A DNA stretch of 64,000 nt from Paramacrobiotus metropolitanus (taxonomy: Eukaryota; Tardigrada; Eutardigrada; Parachela; Macrobiotidae): positions 496,001 through 560,000 of the forward strand of contig NW_026570280.1 of NCBI RefSeq assembly GCF_019649055.1. The letters are read 5' to 3'. Shown one piece after another: positions 11,911 to 20,699 of the stretch. The notes below the pieces were generated by a model. That model was not told the origin of the DNA. It saw only the letters and a program-made list of their open reading frames with translations, and did not search any database. The translations under genes were made by a program, and so were the position numbers. The first letter of the stretch is position 1. Each line of letters starts with the position of its first letter.

Positions 11911-12419
11911 GTAAAGAGACTCAGCCACAGTTATGGTGCTTCTACGAGTATTGGATCGCAACCACCAAAGATACGGAAGTGCAGTCTACCGTATAACAAG
12001 CTCATCGCAAAATTAAATAATAAAATCGCGTAACAAACGCCAAACCATATCTGCCATTGCCCATTGTATCGCCATAAAACTTTCAATCTCGAAGACAAGG
12101 ATAATAAACGTAACAGTTATATATGGTTATTGCATCCCTGGACCATCGCTGGCGCTGGCCACAATGAGCCGGGGAAAATAATTTTCTTGATATTTTCTGG
12201 AACATTTCTGCAAAACCAAAAATAAATTACTGCAATTTTGTTTTACAGGGAGCCGTTAAATAATAGCGTCATAACTGTTACTGTAGCGAGTAATTAGCAG
12301 TGTACCTAATACCAAATCGATCTAAAGATATACCAAGATTTGACCTATGTATAAAAGATCATCACGGTTGTAGGGAACACCGTACTTCTCCGGGGGGCTT
12401 CGGCGGCTGATGGACGGTG
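11911..12419. other. No gene seen
   Basis: AT-rich spacer with no supported coding, RNA or repeat feature. Confidence 0.5.
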
Positions 12420-12710
12420 TCAACCGCCCAACGGCTTGCCGGTGGTGGTAGCTGCCCAACCACTTCCGGTGACGATAGAAACTTTCAAGGGTTTACCGCT
12501 GGACGGTACTACCCAACCGCTTCCCGTGACGGTAGTCACGTTCGCGGGTTTTCCGGTGGTAGAGAATGCCCCACCACTTCCGGTGCCTGCACGAACAGTA
12601 CTTCCGATGATGGCTGGCTTGCCGGTGGTGGTGGAGGAGGCGCCGCGCGCTGCCTGTGCACTCAGGACCATTAAGGCCAATGCGAGAATAATCTGCACTG
12701 TGCTAACCAT
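12420..12710 (-). CDS. Small secreted repeat peptide (GKP / VTGSGW repeats)
   Basis: The ATG at 12710-12708 gives a 96-residue product. The signal peptide is MVSTVQIILALALMVLSAQA with a likely cleavage near A-A-R-G. The rest is four degenerate repeats, each opening T-T/S-G-K-P and three of them containing (V/A)-T/G-T-G-S-G-(W/G): TTGKPANVTTVTGSGW, SSGKPLKVSIVTGSGW and a final TTGKPLGG. No cysteines remain in the mature part, and it is rich in G, S and T. The frame opens further upstream, but this ATG is chosen because it begins the signal peptide and lies ~53 nt downstream of a well-spaced TATA/initiator pair. It could be an antimicrobial, silk- or cuticle-like peptide; no family is recognised. 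Confidence 0.6.
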   Translation of the reverse strand: MVSTVQIILALALMVLSAQAARGASSTTTGKPAIIGSTVRAGTGSGGAFSTTGKPANVTTVTGSGWVVPSSGKPLKVSIVTGSGWAATTTGKPLGG

Positions 12711-12759
12711 TTTATTATCAAAACCGGTTATGGCAATTGCAGCCCGAAGTGCGGAGAAT

Positions 12760-12800
12760 GACTGAATGAAATACGCCAGAGTGTACCGGTTCCTTATACA
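12760..12800 (-). promoter_or_regulatory. TATA box and TCAGT initiator of the repeat peptide gene
   Basis: On the minus strand TATAAGG (about 12797-12791) is followed about 30 nt downstream by TTCAGTC (about 12766-12760), the spacing expected of a TATA-initiator core promoter. TCAGT is the arthropod-type initiator. Confidence 0.6.
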
Positions 12801-13179
12801 AGGCATAGACTGTGTAGAAGATGATCTAGAAATGTCTCGTTTCCTCAAAAAAGAATTATGCTGTTATGGAATGCAAGGCAACTTGCCGGTAAATCATTGA
12901 AGTGTATTAGTACCTGTAGCGTTTGCAGTTTTATTGATTTGATTGGATGGCTATTGCCTATTAAAATTTTAGTGTTTTAGGTGAGAGTAACTGGCGTACA
13001 TGTACTCAACATTTTGTATTCCACCATTCCCTGACACGTGATAATGCTCGGTACTCGACATCGTTCAGCATTTTACAGTTTTTGCTGGATCCGAATTCAG
13101 CCGTTGCTGTTTGGACGTCGAACTGCTCAACATCCAAACGGTGGAAAAAATGTTAAAATAAAACCAAATTGTTTTTCTT
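12801..13179. other. No gene seen
   Basis: Spacer between the peptide promoter and the LRR-gene fragment. Confidence 0.5.
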
Positions 13180-13345
13180 CAAAAGCATCACTCTTTTAGA
13201 GGGATTATCGTAGCATACACAGTCCGCTGCGTCCAAAAGGGATGGATTAGTCGAGCACCATATTCGCGCAGCGCTATACTTAGTACAAATATTCATGGGC
13301 TTCGAGTTGGACATCGACAGGGCTTCCACGATGTGCGTCCCTAGA
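13180..13345 (-). pseudogene. Fragment related to exon 2 of the secreted LRR gene
   Basis: A minus-strand translation contains SNSKPMNI, LLDAADCVCY and NPSKRVM. These match in order the exon-2 blocks FNVKPMTV, LLDCAGYG and KPSKRVM of the 7255-8306 gene. Neither the signal-peptide exon nor the LRR exon is seen nearby, so this is a gene fragment. Confidence 0.55.
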
Positions 13346-13404
13346 ACGCGTTAGCGTAGCATAAACTAAATCTTTCCAGGACGGAGTTTTAGCACTAAAG
13401 CAGC

Positions 13405-13640
13405 ATGGTGTGGAAGAAGTGGGATCCGTTGCTGGAGAAGTTAATCTGTGCAGCTTATCCGATCGGACGCATATCCTGCGCGCAGTAAGGTCGTTTTGTT
13501 CATGACACCAGTTTTCATTTCAGCTTGCCCAACGCCGGAGGGTCGTTGTAAGTGGATCGCGGTGGCCAGCAGCAGTCTGCTTCATTGTGCCGCTGTCCGT
13601 CCGACAGCGCCAACAGCGCTGTGAACGATCCATCACGTCT
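13405..13640 (+). pseudogene. Decayed relative of the six-cysteine peptide gene
   Basis: Exon 1 is still recognisable: ATG-GTG-TGG-AAG, then a block ending C-A-A-Y-P-I-G-R-I and a donor GTAAGG at the same place as in the 5585-6102 gene. The intron is much shorter, ending at TTTCAG near 13521. Exon 2 keeps a GRCKWIAVASSS block matching GRWNWISVVGSG, but has lost the first CxxxC part and is out of frame. Probably a pseudogene. Confidence 0.5.
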
Positions 13641-13790
13641 GAATGCGCTAGGTGTTCGGCGATAAACGTGGTTTTGCATGCTTGAATATTTTTGCCTTAC
13701 TGCGGACAACATTTCAAGGCATTCATAAAAGCAATGTTACTTTATGTTTGCGTAATTATCTAGTTATTAAGTCATTAAAGGATTTGGCAT

Positions 13791-14293
13791 GGCACATAGT
13801 ACCGAATTCGGGTACATACACGGGAACTTTCGCTGTCCTGCACTCCTAAACACTTTTTTTGCATTGCTTTATGACATTTTCTAGCCGAAGGATTTGTATA
13901 CGTAGGCGTGAGATCAGTTTGCGCGCGCAAAATCCGGTTCGGGAGTTATTAAGGAAATAAGATTTCAAAATTGTTGAAATTAATTTTAAAATTTTAAAAA
14001 ATGGTAAAAAGCTGGTTCGGTAGTAAAACGATCTTTATAGTAATGTGTGTTTTCGTGCAAAATTTGAAGAGCATCGGTTTATAATGAGACTTTTGGTACA
14101 TATCCGCGCGTTCGAACTTTTGGAATTTTATTTCATTATTAACTCCCGAACCGGATGTTGCGCGCACAAACGGCCTTCTGGCCTGTGTATACGAATCCTT
14201 TGGCTACAAACTATCATAAAGCAATGCAAAAAGTGTTTAGGAGTGCGCGACAGCGAAAGTTGGTGTGGATGTATAGGAATTTGGTGCTATGTA
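13791..14293. mobile_element. Palindromic MITE with ~165-bp inverted arms
   Basis: The left arm (13791-13953) reads GGCACATAGTACC, then GAACTTTCGCTGTC and GTATACG, ending CCGGTTCGGGAGTTATT. The right arm (14135-14293) is its inverted counterpart, starting AACTCCCGAACCGG and ending GGTGCTATGTACCGGGCC. The core contains CCAAAAGTCTCATTA on the minus strand. There is no transposase. Related arms occur at 91-310 and 36655-36830, and a more diverged one near 19890-20045. Confidence 0.75.
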
Positions 14294-15121
14294 CCGGGCC
14301 AAATCCCTAAATACAGCCAATAGATATGTCTAATCTCAGAGCTTCGGTTATTGCCAACGTCGCCATGAACTGCGGTCAACTATCAGAACGACTGGTTATA
14401 TGAATACTAAACATCTCTTGCAGGTGTTCGGCCTCTCCTCGTTGTCCCGAGTGATCTCAGCTCCTACTGAACCAATTTTCTTGCTTTAAAACATTCTAGA
14501 ATCTATTCAGCGCGGTGGGTGTTGTGCAGCTAATGACCTTTTGTTTCTGTGAAATTCCTAAGGACAGCGGTCACTCAAAAGCTTGTTACCATGGATGCCA
14601 TAGGGCTAATATGAGCTGGTCTGTTACCACGGGCATGTTATACTTCATGCATGTTATAAGTACAGTACTGCACTTGCACAAGAAACAACTTTGGCTTCGC
14701 CTCTGCGTTTCTTGTGGTTAACTGACCGAAAACCTGCATTAATAATTATATTTCAATCAGTTCATAATTTGGTATAGTTACCTTTTAGTTTTGATGAGAT
14801 CTGAAATAAGTCAAAAAGCACATCACCGTTTTCTTGTATTTCACTTTGTCACTGTCGCACCTTGGGGCCCAGTGCCCTGAGCTGTAGCAACAGTTCGGTA
14901 AATCTCTCACCTACAGCAACCCAGCTCACTTAATACTACCACCTACCAAAAATCCTAACTCACATATTTACAGTACGCAGTACCTAGTCGTAAGCCAATA
15001 TTCATCCGTGCTCAGCTTGTAATAATTCATATCGCCAACATCTTGCGTTATTTGACGAGCACTGATGGCAACATATAGAAGCTGACTGAGTGGATCAAAG
15101 CGAAGGTGTTCCCAGTGCAGC
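14294..15121. other. No gene seen
   Basis: Short open stretches only, without supporting motifs. Confidence 0.5.
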
Positions 15122-15469
15122 TCAAGTGCTTCGCTTAATTTGAACGTTAACGTCTTTTATTGATGAGGTACGGAAATTAGCTTCACTCAAAATACCGTAT
15201 AATGCCTTGTCGGAAGGAAATACACGATTTTTTATCTGGAAATTGTTGCAACGGGATAAAACTACTTTACAAATTAACGCCGGGAAAACAGCGCTGATCT
15301 CATAGCTGCAGTGGGACACTACTAGCTCTTGAAGCAGAAACTGCGGCAGTTCTGCTTCCGAACATGTTTTACACCTGTTCCCAAAGCAGATACTGTTTTC
15401 CTGTCGTTTGCAGATATTGTTTGCCAGTAAAGGAAATTTTTTTTTAAAAATATCTAAAATTTCCGCCAC
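15122..15469 (-). CDS. Hypothetical 115-residue open frame
   Basis: A single ATG frame (MAEILDIFKKKFPLL...) of 115 codons with eight cysteines and no signal peptide or domain I recognise. No splice partner is evident. It is listed because composition is protein-like and no repeat explains it; it may be chance. Confidence 0.2.
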   Translation of the reverse strand: MAEILDIFKKKFPLLANNICKRQENSICFGNRCKTCSEAELPQFLLQELVVSHCSYEISAVFPALICKVVLSRCNNFQIKNRVFPSDKALYGILSEANFRTSSIKDVNVQIKRST

Positions 15470-16093
15470 AATTCCGTGTAAGTGAAATAGAAGTTTGTCT
15501 ACAGTGTAAAATCAAGCTGAGTCGCACTCTGCAGTGCCGTGTTGGTGCCGACGTCGAAGCAGCTAACGTTTAGTGGCTTCCGCCGCATTAGATTGTGTCA
15601 AAAGCCGCCTGTGCTTCAACAAAAATATTTTATTGCAACGACAATAAATAGACAGCCGAAATAAAAGGCGCGCTCAATTTGGGCAATTAGTCGCTAGAAG
15701 ATATCCGGCGCCATCCAACAGAATTCGCAGGCCTTCCTCACCGCACTTTTTTCTAATTGCTGCAGCTGTTCCGTTCATGTGTGCCGCGATGTCGGATAGC
15801 GCCCTGCAAAGGAGCAGCACAATTATTATCCCACAATAAAAATGGTACACAGAATCATACGAGACGATACTAAATCAGATGAATGTTGTCTAAGCGGTTC
15901 ACCATGTGTGGCTGTCTGTTTGTCATGATCGAAGCATAACTAAAAACATTTTCGGAAGATGCCCATTCTATTTCTCAACTTGGTTTTAGTTTTGTTTCTT
16001 CTTCCGTTCGTACGGAACGTCGTTCTAATAAATTCGGCCTGCGATCTGGCCGCACATTAAACTGGTGCTTCTCGATTCTGGTAATCGTAATCA
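15470..16093. other. No gene seen
   Basis: Nothing supported between the hypothetical frame and the palindromic element. Confidence 0.5.
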
Positions 16094-16375
16094 TACAATG
16101 GACGACAAAAAGAAATTGAACCGATCAGTCGGTCTACGGTTCAAAAATTACCTCGCAACGACACGCCACCAGTAAAACTTGAAGCTTACTCAATTGCTTT
16201 GCATGCTACTTTCAGACGCTCGCGCTCCGTGAATATCGAAGTGCAAACTACGCTAATTGCATATCCAAAGGTGCAGAAAAAAATTCTGAACTTTTTGATG
16301 CTAAACATGTGGCTGTTTATAGCGAACAGCACCAATTCTAGCCATTTTGCTTTCCCATAGACTTGAGCATATCTG

Positions 16376-16553
16376 TAGTGTGAGCGGAGAAGCGGCTCAC
16401 GTACAGCGACAAAATCTTTCAAAGGATTTCAACGTATTGCGCCGTGGTGCAGTGGTACTGCCTACGCGGATCTAACGACGTAGCCGGGGTTCGATTCCCC
16501 CATCGGCGCCTTTTTCAGCCGTTTCTCGGTTTCCCTCGGATTGCGCCCTGCTT
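16376..16553 (+). repeat. SINE-like repeat containing a tRNA-like unit, copy 1
   Basis: About 178 bp, starting GTGTGAGCGGAGAAGCGGCT, is repeated inverted at 47405-47580. Both copies contain ~60 bp of conserved 5' flank (CAGCGACAAAATCTTTCAAA), the tRNA-like part, and ~45 bp of conserved 3' flank (CAGCCGTTTCTCGGTTTCCC). The tRNA-like part is internal rather than at the 5' end, which is unusual for a tRNA-derived SINE. Confidence 0.7.
16439..16510 (+). ncRNA. tRNA-like Pol III unit (pseudo-tRNA)
   Basis: The acceptor ends pair GCGCCG with CGGCGC. An A-box-like TGGTGCAGTGG (16445-16455) and a perfect B box GGTTCGATTCC (16488-16498) are present, and a TTTTT terminator starts right after the 3' end (16511). 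The T arm is intact. The anticodon arm does not fold as a 5-bp stem with a 7-nt loop carrying U33: CTACG and CGTAG can pair only around a 12-nt loop. So this is probably transcribable but not a normal tRNA. The second copy at 47448-47519 has lost even that stem. Confidence 0.55.
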
Positions 16554-16958
16554 AGAGTAGATTGCAAGCCAAACGGTTTTGCGCACAGATCCTATGCTGT
16601 GCCTACGAGAAAGCAAAATGGCTAGAATTTGTGCTGTTCGCCATAAACAGCCACATGTTTAGCATCAAAAAGTTAAGAATTTTTTTCTGCACCTTTGGAT
16701 ATGCAATTAGCGTAGTTTGCAGTGACTGTTTGCACTTCGATATTCACGGAGCGCGAGCGTCTGAAAGTAGCATGCAAAGGAAGTGATTAAGCGTCAAGTT
16801 TTACTGGTGGCGTGTCGTTGCGAGGTACCGCGGACCGACTGATCGGTTCAACTTCTTTTTGTCGTCCATTGTAGCTACTTCGTGACATCGCATCCTTTTC
16901 CAACCTGAACAGTCTGCTCCCTGGAAGCGCTGTATATGCAGTTCCTGTTGAGAGGGCT

Positions 16959-17558
16959 TTAAGAGCACCGTTTTAGTACCAACCTGCAAGCGTTTATTCG
17001 AGCGGTGGAAGCATTGACGGACTGTTGCACATAAACCAGCTGAGAATGCAGCATCGGTATGTCCGCTCGAATAATACCAGTATTCTCCTTATAGCAGTAG
17101 TCCAGGACCGGTACATAGGTTTGCACAGGGGAGGCTGGGTCACAAAGTTTGGCGATGAATGTCAGCCATGTGGCTATAAAGTGGCTGTTTCCACCATGCA
17201 GCGGCTGTGTAGGACAGTCGTGGTGCAAGGCGTTTAAACATTGCGCGGATTCCTGCATGAAACTGCAAAAGGGCATTAAAATAGGTTTTTTCTCTCAGTT
17301 TTAGTTTGGATTCTTCGACAGCTTGACAGTCGGTCAGTGTTTCCCATACCGGCAAATCAGTTTCTCGGTCTGCGCTGTCTGATTCGCCTTGTCATCCGCC
17401 ACGGGCCACTCTGTCCCCATGAGCTCGTTATGGTCGGCCAGCGTATTCTGCAGCGTTTCACAGCGTCTCGCCAGCGCGTCACATGTTTCATTCATTGGCG
17501 ATGACGAACTGCCAGTAGCAAGGATAACGGCACAAAGAAAACACGATGTTATGAACAT
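16959..17558 (-). pseudogene. Secreted cysteine-containing protein broken into three frames
   Basis: The first frame (17558 to ~17340) opens with a signal peptide, MFITSCFLCAVILATGSSSS, followed by C-D-A-L-A-R-R-C. Coding character then continues in a second frame (TLTDCQAVEESKLKLREK..., about 17355-17260) and a third (SFMQESAQCLNALHHDC..., about 17270-16959), each with regularly spaced cysteines. Two frame changes therefore interrupt one apparent gene, with no fitting splice sites at either change. It looks like a secreted all-helical cysteine protein of the general DUF19-like kind known from nematodes, but that resemblance is weak. Either a pseudogene or indel errors. Confidence 0.4.
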
Positions 17559-18872
17559 TCTGCCCGTTTTTCACCAGTGCGGTCCTTTCCAATCTTGCTT
17601 CAGTCTGGAAATGCTGTGGTTGCGCTCACTGGAGTATGTTCAACACCGCTTTGCTTTTCCGTTTTGGTTGTTGACTACGATATTTTGACAAGAGTTGCCT
17701 TAAGTACCGTCTCCAGAGAATTCTTTGTACCGGCTTTATACGACTGTTTATACTACAGCGATTGCAAGGTTGATAAATATCCACTGCAAGCTTTTTTCGT
17801 CGATTGGTCGAAATGATAAGTTCGAAGAAATTGGAAGTTGGTTCGCGACATAATACATAGTGCATTAAACACAGCTAAGTGATTCTCTGCTCACACAGGG
17901 CGTGTATGTGTACGTAGTCACTGCGCATATGACTCAGAAAGCCGGCTTCCTTTCTGCAAAGACGACTCAAAAAATTTAATCCATCGTTCTTACATATCGA
18001 CTTTATGAAAAAAGTGTGAATCAACTGTCTGTTGAGCAGGCTGTTTGATGAAAGAAACATGTTATCCCAAACTGCATGGGGACGCTGGATAGCGTATTCT
18101 TCGAACATTTATTGAGTTATTCAAAGTGCATTGCAGCTCACAGGCAGCTGAGCAGTTCCGAAAATTATTTGAGAAATAATACAAATATCATTGATTCTGA
18201 AATTTTTTCATATCTTTGTTTTACGTTAATGCTTTGCTAAAGTAATTTATTACAGTATCTACACCATCGGAATTTGGTGAGAATGTTACCGTTGAGAAGT
18301 GTGGCAGTAGTTTCAGGCGTGTGTGAAATTCTATGTTGATTATTTATACTTTTTTATTGCACGGAGACCATTCGCGATTCACGTGGTCACGACACGATAG
18401 TTAAATTGTTTCTAATCAATAAATTCTGCGCAAACATTTGCTATAAATGCTACCCTAGTCGGCCGTGGCACACCGTGTCTCGAATGTGATAACTGGCTGC
18501 AGCTCATATTATTATTAAACTGCTTTAATATTACTACAAACAGTAAGCATGTAAAATTTAGAAGTCAGTACAACTGCTGCTTTTGGTTCTAATTTTATTA
18601 CGACAACTTGTGTTGTTGGTTAGCAGCATCTGGTGGTGACGGATGAGTTCAAAAAGAGAGCTGTTTGGGCTACCGTATGATTGTTCCGACCATTCGGAGC
18701 CCAGATTGTTATCATGGGATCACTATGATAACACGTATTACCGACGGTATTACATTTTGCAGCGCTTTGCTGCGCAAAAAAGTAAAACCTATCGGCTTTT
18801 ACATGATACGGGATGTTGTTTGGCTTCTTCATTCTTGACTCTTGTATTGTGCGACATACGGTGGGGCGGCTA
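17559..18872. other. No gene seen
   Basis: Only short open stretches on both strands; no domain, repeat or RNA feature is supported. Confidence 0.45.
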
Positions 18873-18927
18873 ACCGTTTTTACCGCAAGCGCTTCAGCGC
18901 GCTTTTGACGCTTGCGGTAAAAACGGT
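18873..18927. repeat. Perfect 19-bp hairpin with 17-nt loop
   Basis: Arm ACCGTTTTTACCGCAAGCG (18873-18891) and its exact reverse complement at 18909-18927. It is isolated from any gene I can support. Confidence 0.85.
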
Positions 18928-19364
18928 ACCTTTACATGCTAAATTATTGGATGGGATGGGCTTGCACAGACGCGATTCAGATAGTTGTTAAATTAATGTG
19001 TATTGCCTGTATGCATGTACTCTATAAATAGCATTAATTTTATCGTCTATACCGGTGAAAAAATAATATCACTAAATTTCTAGCATAGTGCAACTCGGTT
19101 CCACTGACTTGCTGTTGATTAACCGATATACAATGATTGTATAATGTTCATAGCATATTTAGTTATGTTCCTATGTTCATAGAATATTACGTAAATATGT
19201 TCATTTACATATGTACAAGGAGTATGTATGAAGTTCATATTGTACATACATATGTACATATCATACATACATGTGTTCACATGTTCATAGAATATTTTTT
19301 GTTTGAGAATTTATTTCAAAGCTGCTACGATATTTGACAATGCATAAAACTTGGTCACTGAAAT
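18928..19364. other. No gene seen; AT-rich TTCATA/GTACATA-rich tract
   Basis: 19121-19300 contains repeated ATGTTCATA and GTACATA words, a low-complexity tract without coding support. Confidence 0.5.
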
Positions 19365-19590
19365 TTGGGTGTATTCAAAAACGCTCACGGAAGCTTTGTT
19401 TACACAGTTGCACCTAAGCTTTTCCCTCTGATGCTTTTTCTGCTGGCTTGGGTTGAAATTGTACATCGTGTATTTGTTCGCTGGATTGACAGGAAGCACA
19501 AACTCTCCGGTGCGCCAATCGGTCAAGCATCTGCATATCTTTTCAAACAGTTCAGTCAGTGCGATTAACATTCTTTCACTGCACAAGCAG
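19365..19590 (-). repeat. Distant copy of the 49.7-53.3 kb repeat family
   Basis: The minus strand contains the block order seen in the 49.7-53.3 kb copies: a TGACCGATTGGCGCACCGG-like start, a GTACA/ACAAATACACGATGT middle, and an AAAAAGCATCAGAGG then GTGTAAACAAAGC end. The reading frame differs from copy to copy. Confidence 0.4.
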
Positions 19591-20699
19591 AAGGAGGCCT
19601 AGAGTAGGCACGAAGCTGGACGCTACAGTTTACAAATTAATTATAACCAAATCTACAGAGTACAGAGTTAGAACTTTTTCATATTCGTTGTAACGGTTTT
19701 TTTCGTGATCGATCGACAATACTATGAATGTTTTTGCTAAGTACGGTATTCAATAATACGTGTACATAGTATTCATATCGTTCTGACACAGCTAAAAACG
19801 TCCAAACAGAAACAAGTACGCTCTGCGGTTGCCACGCCAGTGTATACAATTACAAGTACTATGCAAATCATCTCGCCATAGAATGTCTTAAAACAATACC
19901 AAAAAGCGTTCGGGAGTAGGCGAAAGAGAAACTTTTCGTTCGAATTCGTGAACGTGTACGAAAGCTTTGCGTTTGAAGGAACTGAGGGAAGTGTGCCGGT
20001 ACATGCTACCAATTCAAATTGGCGGAATGTACCGGCTCACTTCCCATAAGCGCAAAGCTGACGCTTAAACAGCAGGCAGTGCAATGCCGATGTTTTCTCT
20101 AGTATTACCGTTATGACTGGAGCAGTGGGTATCGCGGTACATTAATATCAAGTGCTGAGTTGGTCATAAATATTTTCGAGATATAAAGGTGTCGCACTGC
20201 ATCGGGGAATTACCTGACTGCTGACATGACCAACCGGTAGCAGTTTACGGCGGCCTATCGCGCTCCATACCATTGATTACTGGTTTCCCGAGCAGAATGT
20301 ATCTTACTTAAGCTTCCTATTCAAAATTAGCTCTCTGCCATCGCTACGGGCGCTGTGTGGAGGGGGTAAAGAATGAGATCAGTAACCCCATATAGGTAGC
20401 GTACGTAATTTACGTACGCAATTTAAAGCACAACATGCATTAGCTGCAGTGCATCTCTTGAGATCTAATCTGGGTTTATCTGTAAACAGGCAGTAGCCTG
20501 AATGAGTCTTTCAGTTTATATTCAGCCATTAACAACAGTGTCAATGCCTGACGGCAGTTTTGGCGCTTACCAGTTGCACGGGATGAGTTTTTTTAGATGA
20601 GTTGAACTGCTGAGATGAATTGAGCAGTCAGACTTTAAATTGCTCAAGACTCTGCAGCATTTGCACAGTCCGTCAGGGCTGCTGTCGAAGTCTTGTCAG
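19591..20699. other. No gene seen; possible diverged repeats
   Basis: 19890-20045 resembles a diverged arm of the 13791-14293 element. Around 20335-20380 a CCATCGCTACGGGCGCTGTGTGG block resembles part of the six-cysteine peptide exon. Neither is a complete unit. Confidence 0.35.

Larger units (their letters stand above)
16094..16873. mobile_element. 780-bp palindromic element with a tRNA-like unit in its loop
   Basis: The left arm (16094-16354) starts ATACAATGGACGAC. The right arm (16609-16873) ends GTCGTCCATTGTA. The arms are near-perfect inverted copies over ~260 bp, apart from small indels. The loop (about 16355-16608) contains the tRNA-like SINE unit described next. Open stretches of 74-78 codons on either strand are simply the two arms read in opposite directions. 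Confidence 0.8.

Noticed and set aside
16439-16510. Functional tRNA gene
   Set aside because: The promoter boxes, acceptor and T arm are good, but the anticodon arm cannot form a normal stem and loop. The unit is repeated with long shared flanks, so it is better called SINE-like.
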